Shown: positions 15,936-22,155 of the stretch, one piece after another
How the letters are laid out: every line of letters starts with the position of its first letter
Numbering within the stretch: the first letter of the stretch is position 1
Origin: a virus
IMG/VR virus record: IMGVR_UViG_3300031999_000217
Span: 1-22,155 of that record
Length of the DNA: 22,155 bases
Direction: 5' to 3' (one strand)
Position numbers and translations under genes: made by a program
Notes under the pieces: generated by a model
The model's input: the letters and a program-made list of their open reading frames with translations, nothing else
What the model was told of the DNA's origin: nothing
The model's database searches: none

Positions 15936-16706
15936 ATGGAAACGAAACTAGGCAAGTGCAAACTCTGTGGTTCGCCGGTTCGGATTGTCCGCCGTGCCGG
16001 CGGGGAGGCAGATCATTACGAGGGGGTTGACCCCGAGGATTGTCCGCCGCCAAAGATTTCCCCGGCACTTAATGACTTCCTGTGCGCGTCTCGGAAAGGC
16101 AAGAGGACGGTCTCTATCGTAGGCGCGGCGTGGTCCTCTCGGGCTTGGGCGCCCTACCAAGACGAGCGGGTGGAAATCTGGACCCTGAATGAGATGCACG
16201 GGCGCAGTGGTCTATCTAGAGTAAGTCGATGGTTCGATATACACCCGAAGAACTGGTTCATGGGCAACAACAGACATGGACACCGCGACTGGATGGAACA
16301 GGAACATCCGTTCCCGATCTACACGCAACAGGTCTATGACAATGTTCCGAACTCGGTTCCATATCCACTGGCGGAAATACAAGCGAAACTTCTCACAAGG
16401 ACTTGGCGGAACGACAGACAAATCAAGAAGTTGTTCAGTTCCACGGTTTCCTATATGGTCGCACTGGCTTTGCACGAGGGTTTTGAGAGGATAGAACTGT
16501 TCGGAATCGAGCTGGTGATGACAGATGAGTGGGCGTATCAGCGGGAGGCACTGGCCTATTGGTTGGGCAAGGCGGACGGCATGGGCGTCGAGGTTTGGAT
16601 GCCCGAGACTTGCGCCCTGTTCCAAATCCCACTGTACGGATACGAAGAGGTACGCAACGCCACTGGCGGGTCAACGCCAATAGACTTTTCAAAGGAGGCC
16701 CCATGA
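15936..16706 (+). CDS. Rossmann-like phage protein with Cys-rich N-terminus (256 aa)
   Basis: I use ATG 15936; an in-phase GTG at 15924 lies inside the hairpin. Cys8-x2-Cys11, with Cys36 and His27, could form a small zinc site. From about 58 the sequence SIVGAAWSSRAWAPY looks like a nucleotide-binding beta-alpha turn, followed by VEIWTLNEMHG and VSRWFDIH. A helix-rich C-terminal half has SSTVSYMVALALHEGFERIELFGIEL, and the protein ends near LYGYEEV. This pattern resembles proteins with a DUF115/MptE-like Rossmann fold that often sit beside phage glycosyltransferases, though this is from memory and uncertain. Next to a GT4 gene, a sugar or nucleotide-linked job is plausible. Ends with an ATGA overlap with the next gene. 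Confidence 0.7.
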   Translation: METKLGKCKLCGSPVRIVRRAGGEADHYEGVDPEDCPPPKISPALNDFLCASRKGKRTVSIVGAAWSSRAWAPYQDERVEIWTLNEMHGRSGLSRVSRWFDIHPKNWFMGNNRHGHRDWMEQEHPFPIYTQQVYDNVPNSVPYPLAEIQAKLLTRTWRNDRQIKKLFSSTVSYMVALALHEGFERIELFGIELVMTDEWAYQREALAYWLGKADGMGVEVWMPETCALFQIPLYGYEEVRNATGGSTPIDFSKEAP

Positions 16707-16900
16707 GTTACGAAAGTCGCCTGGAAGACGCCATGCTTCTATCCCGCACCGTCACTACCATTGAGGAAATGAGGAAAGTTGAGGGTTTTGCCCTGACCGA
16801 GGATTCCTATACGGCTCGCATCCCCGGCAAGACACTGAGAGACTGGACGGAGACCGTCGAGAAACTTCACTTCCGACTACGGTATGTAACCGAGGTCTAA
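16703..16900 (+). CDS. Small hypothetical protein (65 aa)
   Basis: ATG 16703 overlaps the upstream stop as ATGA and follows AAAGGAGG by 4 nt, an excellent site; the longer in-phase frame from 16529 is a shadow inside the upstream gene. The protein is helical and charged (SRLEDAMLLSRTVTTIEEMRK at the start, TLRDWTETVEKLHFRLRYV at the end), with no cysteines or membrane segment. No family is recognised. Its place between two putative sugar-related genes may be fortuitous. Confidence 0.65.
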   Translation: MSYESRLEDAMLLSRTVTTIEEMRKVEGFALTEDSYTARIPGKTLRDWTETVEKLHFRLRYVTEV

Positions 16901-16902
16901 TA

Positions 16903-18300
16903 GTGTCCCTTAGTTGTATGTGGCATTCCGCGCCGGCCTATTATCCGACCGGCTACGGCGTCCAGACCGCGGGGTTCGTGACACGTATGATCGACGACGG
17001 CCACGAGGTTGTCGTGCTGACCACAACTCAGCAACCCGGCATAACGTGGAATGGTATCACTCACGTTCCGGGAGGGAACGCCAAATACGGAGCAGACGGT
17101 CTATTGGAGTGGCCGAAGCGGGTCAAGACAGATATCATGCTCACCCTCTTTGACATCTGGATATTCCCAGAGGACATCGGCAAGAAGATAGCGGCGTTAG
17201 GCACGGCATGGGCGCCAATCTGTCCCATAGACCACGACCCCATCCCGCCGACTATCTTAGAGAGACTCAAGGGGGCGCAGTATCCCATCGCAATGAGTCC
17301 TCATGGCTTCCGGGAGATGCAACGGGTTGGGATAACGAATGCAACCTACATCCCGCACGGTGTCGATACCCAAGTATTTAGGCCGCGCCAGCCGGACAAG
17401 GGACTATTCAGGGTCAACAACGAGACTTTTGTTGTCGGCATTATTGCTACAAACATGGAGCCACTGGATCGCAAGGGTTGGTATCCGACACTTGCCGCAT
17501 TCGGGAAGTTCCACGCCAAACACCCAGACAGTATCTTGTATGTCCACGCCACGGCGGGAAGGGAAGATGGCGGATACGACCTGATGCGAATAGCGGAGTC
17601 GTTCAACTTCAAACTTCACGTCCCCGACCCATGGACGTTGACTGCGGGAATTCCGGTGCTAAAGATGGTTGAGTTGTACAACTCGATGGACGTGATGTTG
17701 CTCCTTACCAGGGGCGAGGGATTCTGCGTCCCGCTGATTGAGGCGCAAGCCTGTGGCACCCCGGTCATAACGACCGACTTCACTGCTCCAGCAGACTTGG
17801 TAGGGGCGGGCTGGAAGATTCCGATTACTGGCACCCGATACACACTGATGAACTCCTTTTGGGCAGAGCCGGATATTGACGCAGGTACAAGAGCGCTCGA
17901 ACAGTGTTACCAACTCTGGCGCGCCGGCGAACTGCGCGAGGAGATGCAGCAGAAGGCGCGCAACTTCGCCAAGACGTTTGACTTCGACCTAGTGTACAAG
18001 ACCTATATGCGGCCATTCTTGGAGAAAGCCGAAGCGGAGATACGGGAGAAACAGAATGCGGCGAAAACGGGTGATGACGGAGTACGGCAAGCGACCTCCC
18101 CCGAACAAGGGCGAGGAGTTCATAATCGTCAACAGCGGGCATCAAAAGGTAACGGACGTGGAGGTGGGGGGAACGGCCATTCATCTTCTAAGCGCCGGCG
18201 CCACCGTATACGACCGGGCGCTGGCAATGGAAGTAAAGGACAAGTACAAGTGGGACCCGAATGTGAAGGTGATAGAGAAACCGTACCTGTCACTCAATGA
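16903..18300 (+). CDS. GT4-type glycosyltransferase, GT-B fold (465 aa)
   Basis: Transfers a sugar from a nucleotide-sugar to an unknown acceptor. GTG 16903 is chosen because GAGGT lies 6 nt upstream; ATG 16918 is an alternative. The start has the Gly-rich donor/acceptor loop region APAYYPTGYGVQTAGF. The C-terminal Rossmann half has FVVGIIATNMEPLDRKGW and the EX7E motif EGFCVPLIE (Glu272, Glu280), followed by AQACGTPVITTDFTAP, typical of GT4. The core probably ends near residue 390. The remaining tail is Gly/Ser/Arg-rich and overlaps another, better-looking reading frame by 245 nt, so it may be unselected read-through or a frame error. Acceptor candidates are a capsid/tail protein or host glycan. 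Confidence 0.87.
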   Translation: MSLSCMWHSAPAYYPTGYGVQTAGFVTRMIDDGHEVVVLTTTQQPGITWNGITHVPGGNAKYGADGLLEWPKRVKTDIMLTLFDIWIFPEDIGKKIAALGTAWAPICPIDHDPIPPTILERLKGAQYPIAMSPHGFREMQRVGITNATYIPHGVDTQVFRPRQPDKGLFRVNNETFVVGIIATNMEPLDRKGWYPTLAAFGKFHAKHPDSILYVHATAGREDGGYDLMRIAESFNFKLHVPDPWTLTAGIPVLKMVELYNSMDVMLLLTRGEGFCVPLIEAQACGTPVITTDFTAPADLVGAGWKIPITGTRYTLMNSFWAEPDIDAGTRALEQCYQLWRAGELREEMQQKARNFAKTFDFDLVYKTYMRPFLEKAEAEIREKQNAAKTGDDGVRQATSPEQGRGVHNRQQRASKGNGRGGGGNGHSSSKRRRHRIRPGAGNGSKGQVQVGPECEGDRETVPVTQ

Positions 18301-18481
18301 CGGGCACAGAAGCAGTTTCGTCGTCCCGGAACTGCCCTGGAAGCGGGAGGTGAAAGATGGCGAAGAAGAGCATGAAACCGGGGGGCGGGGGACGGTTCGC
18401 CAAGATGAAGGCCAAGCTGAAGGGGAAGGTCCGCAAACCCGCCGCAGTAGCGGCCGCGATTGGCCGCAAGAAGTACGGTAA
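18056..18481 (+). CDS. Unknown conserved-looking protein, overlaps both neighbours (141 aa)
   Basis: ATG 18056 follows GGGAG by 7 nt; a second ATG at 18074 is possible. The first 100 residues look like real protein: PPPNKGEEFIIVNSGHQ, VTDVEVGGTAIHLLSAGATV, ALAMEVKDKYKWDPNVKVIEKPYL, then SSFVVPELPW. It overlaps the glycosyltransferase tail (different frame) over 18056-18300 and the next basic protein over 18357-18481, where its own tail turns into Glu/Gly/Arg low complexity. So the functional part is probably about the first 105 residues. It reminds me of small beta-rich phage structural proteins, but no family name is safe. Confidence 0.6.
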   Translation: MRRKRVMTEYGKRPPPNKGEEFIIVNSGHQKVTDVEVGGTAIHLLSAGATVYDRALAMEVKDKYKWDPNVKVIEKPYLSLNDGHRSSFVVPELPWKREVKDGEEEHETGGRGTVRQDEGQAEGEGPQTRRSSGRDWPQEVR

Positions 18482-18545
18482 GAAACGCTTCCAGAAGATG
18501 GCCGCAGCAGGCCGCAAGCGCGCCGCCAAGCGGCGAGGGAAGTAA
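18357..18545 (+). CDS. Very basic small protein (62 aa)
   Basis: ATG 18357 lies 3-4 nt after a near-perfect GGGAGGTGA. The sequence is Lys/Arg/Ala/Gly-rich (MAKKSMKPGGGGRFAKMKAK to AAAGRKRAAKRRGK) with about half basic residues in its second half, including AVAAAIGRKKYGKKRFQKM. It resembles the small basic proteins common in phage structural operons, and could neutralise packaged DNA or assist assembly; that is inference. The gene overlaps the preceding ORF by 125 nt in another frame and ends 3 nt before the endonuclease. Confidence 0.72.
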   Translation: MAKKSMKPGGGGRFAKMKAKLKGKVRKPAAVAAAIGRKKYGKKRFQKMAAAGRKRAAKRRGK

Positions 18546-18548
18546 CAC

Positions 18549-19136
18549 GTGACGGAGAGGACCTGGACCGTCTACGGACTGATTGATCCGCGTCAACCTC
18601 GGGATATCCGGTATGTCGGTATCACCATCGACCCGCGGCGGAGAGAGGGGGAACACCGTAGAGTACAGGATAAGGGGAATCGGCGTCTAGTGACATGGGA
18701 AAGTGCCGCTCGTGTCGATGCAATTAGTCTCCTCGCCCTTCCCTTAGAGGTCCATCGAACACTAGATTCGGCGCAGGACGGCGAACGGTGGTGGATTCGC
18801 GAGTTACGCGAAGACTACGGTTGTGATCTACTCAACCTAAACAACGGCGGAGCATGGAACTCAACAAAATGTGGCCCGAAGTCGGCGATAACTCGCGCGA
18901 GAATATCGGCAACACTCGCCAAGCACGTGGAAGATAGACGCGCGAAAATACTGCAAGGAGTACGGCGTCCAGCGGCGCGGGCTGCACATTTGGCGGCAAA
19001 TTGCTCCCCGGAGAAGCGGGCCAAGTTATCTGCCGCGCACCTTGGTAGGCCGAAGTCTCCCGAACATAGAGCCAAGATTTCGGTGGCACTCAAAGGGCGG
19101 GTACCCTGGAACAAGAGGGTGGAGGAGCGGTCGTGA
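18549..19136 (+). CDS. GIY-YIG homing endonuclease with NUMOD3-type repeats (195 aa)
   Basis: A free-standing mobile DNA endonuclease. GTG 18549 opens WTVYGLIDP (VYG in place of GIY at residues 8-10) and RYVGIT (YVG at 22-24), followed by basic RRREGEHRR, Glu79 in GERWWI, and Asn96 in LLNLNNGG; these match the usual active-site Tyr, Tyr, Arg, Glu and Asn. C-terminally it carries DNA-binding NUMOD3-like helices (TRARISATLAKH, SPEKRAKLSAAHLGRPKSP, SPEHRAKISVALKGR). It overlaps the next gene by GTGA and has GGAGGAG for that gene within its own end. Substrate site unknown; the most likely target is the gene or intergenic region it flanks. Confidence 0.9.
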   Translation: MTERTWTVYGLIDPRQPRDIRYVGITIDPRRREGEHRRVQDKGNRRLVTWESAARVDAISLLALPLEVHRTLDSAQDGERWWIRELREDYGCDLLNLNNGGAWNSTKCGPKSAITRARISATLAKHVEDRRAKILQGVRRPAARAAHLAANCSPEKRAKLSAAHLGRPKSPEHRAKISVALKGRVPWNKRVEERS

Positions 19137-20026
19137 CTTACACACTTAGTAATATGATGACCGACATGTACATGTCCTTGGGGCAACTCAACGTATCTAC
19201 GGTCACTGGCGGCAGCACCACCGCACTTGCCGATACCAAGCAAGCGACCCTCCACGGGGACGATTCCTGGAAGAACGGCGCGGTCATCGTCATTCGAGAC
19301 GGGACAACTGCCGGCGCTGCGCCAGAGGGCGAGTTCTCCCTGTGTACTGCCTACACCGACAGTACGGGGAGTTTCGCCACAGTCTGGACTGCCGCACCTG
19401 CCGCGACAGATACCTATGCCTTCGTAAACGACTTCTACCCCCTGTACCCGATGATCGAAGTCTGCAACATGGCGTTGCAGGAACTTGGCGACATCATCCT
19501 GGTGGACACCTCTCTCACCACGGCGGCCAATCAGACGGAGTACGCACTTCCCGTAACCTGCAAGGGGTCGCGGCCTCTCTCCGTCGCCATCCAAGGCGTT
19601 ACGACTGACGCAAATGATAATCGGTACACTACGGTATTCGGCTGGGACTACATTCCCGCCGCGCCCGGAAGTACCGGCAACCTCGTCTTTGATGTCCAGC
19701 CCATCACGGGTAAGTCAATCAAGATCGTCTACTCGGGCAGACATCCCAAACTAAGCATCTACAGCAGCGTCGTCTCAGAGACCATCCATCCCTCGCTTGC
19801 CGCAGCCGCGGCTACGGAGATGGCGTTGCGGTGGCAGAACTCGCGACTTCAGGGCGGGGACGACTTCCTGCTCCAGAGATGGAACGACGCCAAGCAAAGT
19901 CTAGTTACTGCTAAGGCATTGTTCCCTGTGTGGAAGCCGAAGAGACAGGCGAAGTTGCTGATTATTAACTCGTCCTATTGGGACGCCGACAGTATTGCCG
20001 CTCCGGCCCCTGGAACCCGAACATGA
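19133..20026 (+). CDS. Head-tail connector-like structural protein (297 aa)
   Basis: Starts at GTG 19133, overlapping the endonuclease stop as GTGA, after GGAGGAG with 5-nt spacing. It matches a structural family I know in tailed phages: an N-terminal LSNMMTDMYMSLGQLNVSTV, then TGGSTTALADTKQ, a Thr/Ala/Ser-rich middle, the motif NMALQELGDIILVDTSLTT, QTEYALPVTCKGSRP, and IHPSLAAAAATEMALRWQN, ending KAKQ-like basic helices. No enzyme motif is seen. It stands between capsid genes and a tail-like gene, so neck or connector is the best guess; a different virion role cannot be excluded. Confidence 0.72.
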   Translation: MTYTLSNMMTDMYMSLGQLNVSTVTGGSTTALADTKQATLHGDDSWKNGAVIVIRDGTTAGAAPEGEFSLCTAYTDSTGSFATVWTAAPAATDTYAFVNDFYPLYPMIEVCNMALQELGDIILVDTSLTTAANQTEYALPVTCKGSRPLSVAIQGVTTDANDNRYTTVFGWDYIPAAPGSTGNLVFDVQPITGKSIKIVYSGRHPKLSIYSSVVSETIHPSLAAAAATEMALRWQNSRLQGGDDFLLQRWNDAKQSLVTAKALFPVWKPKRQAKLLIINSSYWDADSIAAPAPGTRT

Positions 20027-20643
20027 CAAGCTCCGGTGTCTACCTCATCGAGAACAGCAATAACGGGAAGAGATACATTGGCTCTTCCGTGAACATGCCT
20101 GGCCGTTTCTTGGACCACAAGAAGTTGCTACGCAGAGGAAGACACCACAGCCCCCATCTCCAGGCATCCTGGAACAAATATGGCGAAGGGGCATTTCGGT
20201 TCGAAGTTCTAGAGGAATGGGAACCCGAGTTCTGTGTCAGCATGGAACAGTGGTGGATTAACATGCTTCGGCCAGAGTACAACCACCGCTCCGTGGCCCA
20301 GGCCAACTTGGGGGTTATCCCGAGTGAGGAAACGAGGGCGCGCATCAGCAATTCTAAGAGGGGGAAATCACAGACGCCGGAGCACATCGCCAAGAGAGTG
20401 GCCGCGAACACGGGCAAGAAACGCTCGCTAGAAAGTAGGGCCGCCATCTCGGCCGCCCTGAAGGGCCGGAAGAATGGGCCTATGCCACAAGAGCAACGGG
20501 ACAAGATTGGCGCGGCATTGAGAAAGCCCTGGTCCGCGACCCGCCGCCGGGCCGGTAATCCATCGGGCTGGCACCACACGCCCGAGGCGCGGCAGAAGAT
20601 TTCGGCCGCTAGGCGGAAGTGTCTCGGGGAGGCGCGGCCGTGA
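20023..20643 (+). CDS. GIY-YIG homing endonuclease with five NUMOD3-like repeats (206 aa)
   Basis: ATG 20023 overlaps the connector-like gene as ATGA; the longer in-phase frame from 19978 is inside that gene. The motifs are textbook: GVYLI (5-9), KRYIGSSV (16-23), Arg28 of MPGRF, Glu75 of MEQWWI, and Asn87 of PEYNHRS. C-terminal repeats for DNA binding: SEETRARISNSKRGK, TPEHIAKRVAANTGKK, LESRAAISAALKGRK, QEQRDKIGAALRKP and TPEARQKISAARRK. It belongs to the T4 Seg-like class of free-standing endonucleases. It is not close in sequence to the endonuclease at 18549, so two separate acquisitions are likely. The next gene's GTG overlaps its stop. Confidence 0.92.
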   Translation: MTSSGVYLIENSNNGKRYIGSSVNMPGRFLDHKKLLRRGRHHSPHLQASWNKYGEGAFRFEVLEEWEPEFCVSMEQWWINMLRPEYNHRSVAQANLGVIPSEETRARISNSKRGKSQTPEHIAKRVAANTGKKRSLESRAAISAALKGRKNGPMPQEQRDKIGAALRKPWSATRRRAGNPSGWHHTPEARQKISAARRKCLGEARP

Positions 20644-22155
20644 CCGTCGTACGGGTAGGACCTCGCGTAAAAAATCCCACGCACGACCTCGCCCTAGAGA
20701 GCGACAGCGAAATCTGGGGATTGAGGTTGGATGGTGGCGTCCGGGCGATGCAGGAAATATCCCAGACGCCCTCGACGTTGCTTATCGGTAGTGGAGGAAA
20801 GAAGTGGGGGACCGGCGACCCGACGTTCACCGAGATTGAACAATCCACTTGGCACGGGGGAAGAGGTTCGGAGTTCTTTTCCGACGACGAGACGCGGTAC
20901 CTAGACGCCTGGCAGGCGATGACCCGCATTCCGGGAAGGCTGCTCCCTCAGTTGCGGTGGAACTTCGGAACCGGGTACCGCGCCGTAGACCAGATTGCAT
21001 TCTCCTCGCATTCTTGGAAGCAACTCGTCGGTTCCAGCCGATACATTGATGTGTCCTTTGCGGCGAGTACGGTTGCCCTCGCCGCGGACAAGTGCTACAT
21101 CTGGCTTCGCAGGAGAGGCAATCCCGGAACCCTAACCCTCGAACTCTGTGCAGACTTGGGAGACGGACACCCCGCGCTCACTGCTAATGCCCTCAAGTCC
21201 ATTACTGTAACGACCGCGACGATCACCGATACTCTTTCGCAGTTCTATGGCTTTGACTGGGCCACGACATCCACGCTGACCAATGGGACGACCTACCACA
21301 TCAAGGTTTTTGGGGCCTCGACAGATAGTGCGGCCAATCACTGGGAGGTCGCAGTAGACGAGGACGGAACTGCCTCGCATACCGCCACAACTGACGGGAC
21401 GTGGACCGCCGCCTCCTACAGCATGTACTATCGTGTTGTGGGCGCAGACGCGGCGATGAAGTGGCACTTCTTCACCATCAGCGGGACGTTCCATGCCATC
21501 AGCCAGAAGGATAGTGGGGACAGTACCCTCTTCGAGTGGAACGAAACAACGGACAACTGGGACGCCGTTACCTTAGACGCCAGCGACGCACTAAGCGGAA
21601 CCGTCAAATCTGTTGCCGTCTCGAAGAACATCGCCCATTGCGCCAGAAGTACGGGGGAGACTATCTGGACGTTTACCAATGTCTCCGGTACCGCCACTGG
21701 ACAGGACGACGCCACCGGAGGGAACACGGCGGATGTTCTGGTGGCTTTCAACGACGCTGTAGACGGTCCACAAATAGGCAGATTTGAGAATGACAACTGG
21801 TACTGGTCTCGCTCGGCGGTGAAGGCGCTCAATACAGACCTCGTGTTTGGGACGGACGTTCCCTTCCCGCAGGGCTTCGATGGCCTGAACATGGCGGTTT
21901 ACAATAATCAAGTGTGGGTCAGAACCACAGATGGGTTATGGTCCATCAGCAACGACCGACCCGCGAGACTCGACGTTGGATTAGACGCGGTTCTGGAGCC
22001 GAATACCTCGGCAGGCGCGATGCTGGCGAAGGACCTGTTCCTCTACCTAAAGTGGTCCTACTCCCTTGAGAGACTGTACAGCGGAACGCTAGATGACGTT
22101 GGCCCGTGGAAGGGCGCTGGGCTACCGGACGGAAGACAAGGCGTTGTCTCGTGTC
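20640..22155 (+). CDS. Large tail/virion structural protein (3' truncated, at least 505 aa)
   Basis: GTG 20640 overlaps the endonuclease stop as GTGA and has GGGGAGG 7 nt upstream. The frame stays open to the end of the window. The N-terminus MTVVRVGPRVKNPTHDLALE, then GGKKWGTGDPTFTEIEQSTW and FFSDDETRYLDAWQAMTRIPGRL, is followed by many Thr/Ser/Trp/Gly-rich beta segments such as WKQLVGSSRYIDVSF, DGTASHTATTDGTWT, and GETIWTFTNVSGTATG. It has no cleavage, membrane or hydrolase motif. Composition suggests a beta-propeller or fibre-type tail protein; the family and full length cannot be decided here. Confidence 0.7.
   Translation, partial: MTVVRVGPRVKNPTHDLALESDSEIWGLRLDGGVRAMQEISQTPSTLLIGSGGKKWGTGDPTFTEIEQSTWHGGRGSEFFSDDETRYLDAWQAMTRIPGRLLPQLRWNFGTGYRAVDQIAFSSHSWKQLVGSSRYIDVSFAASTVALAADKCYIWLRRRGNPGTLTLELCADLGDGHPALTANALKSITVTTATITDTLSQFYGFDWATTSTLTNGTTYHIKVFGASTDSAANHWEVAVDEDGTASHTATTDGTWTAASYSMYYRVVGADAAMKWHFFTISGTFHAISQKDSGDSTLFEWNETTDNWDAVTLDASDALSGTVKSVAVSKNIAHCARSTGETIWTFTNVSGTATGQDDATGGNTADVLVAFNDAVDGPQIGRFENDNWYWSRSAVKALNTDLVFGTDVPFPQGFDGLNMAVYNNQVWVRTTDGLWSISNDRPARLDVGLDAVLEPNTSAGAMLAKDLFLYLKWSYSLERLYSGTLDDVGPWKGAGLPDGRQGVVSC

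Noticed and set aside
18815-19594. 259-aa minus-strand open frame over the first endonuclease and connector-like gene
   Set aside because: Opposite strand has clear GIY-YIG motifs; this frame shows no recognisable protein features.
1-22155. CRISPR array, tRNA, integrase or attachment site
   Set aside because: No short spaced direct repeats, cloverleaf or recombinase motifs were seen; almost all sequence is coding for structural or accessory proteins.

Overview
The window is a 22 kb piece of a tailed double-stranded DNA bacteriophage genome (Caudoviricetes). All genes are on the + strand and tightly packed, and most junctions are 1-11 nt start/stop overlaps or short gaps. Shine-Dalgarno sequences precede many genes, so the host is a bacterium. 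GC content looks moderately high (mid-to-high 50s percent by eye), and about a third of the genes start with GTG. No integrase, lysis, replication, tRNA or CRISPR feature is visible, so lifestyle and host cannot be given. The major capsid protein resembles the N4 gp56 family, but nothing else links the phage to N4.

Layout. (1) 1-2200: the end of an unknown gene, two small ORFs, a conserved beta-rich virion-type protein and a repeat-bearing fibre/decoration-like protein. (2) 2197-7846: packaging and portal block. It holds a basic coiled-coil protein, the large terminase (which has no ATG, GTG or TTG upstream of its ATPase motif), the portal, and three poorly conserved proteins, two of them rich in Pro and Gly; the middle one has an HEXXH motif. 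(3) 7848-12965: one 1,705-residue protein of unknown function. (4) 12966-15888: candidate promoter, scaffold, major capsid protein, a capsid-linked beta protein and a small conserved protein. (5) 15897-19136: a perfect 14-bp inverted repeat followed by an accessory-looking cassette (Rossmann-like protein with a Cys-rich N-terminus, 65-aa protein, GT4 glycosyltransferase, two small proteins that overlap each other or a neighbour, GIY-YIG endonuclease). (6) 19133-22155: connector-like structural protein, a second GIY-YIG endonuclease, and the start of a large tail/virion protein that runs off the window.

How it works together: the coiled-coil protein, TerL and portal would package DNA; scaffold and capsid protein build the head; the giant protein is a candidate head-internal or ejected protein; the connector-like and last proteins would form the neck and tail. 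The glycosyltransferase cassette may modify the virion or the host surface. The two homing endonucleases are selfish or marker-exclusion elements built into the operon by 4-nt overlaps. The most unusual points are the terminase start, the giant protein in the head block, the overlapping frames near 18.1-18.5 kb and the 72-bp-periodic repeat protein.
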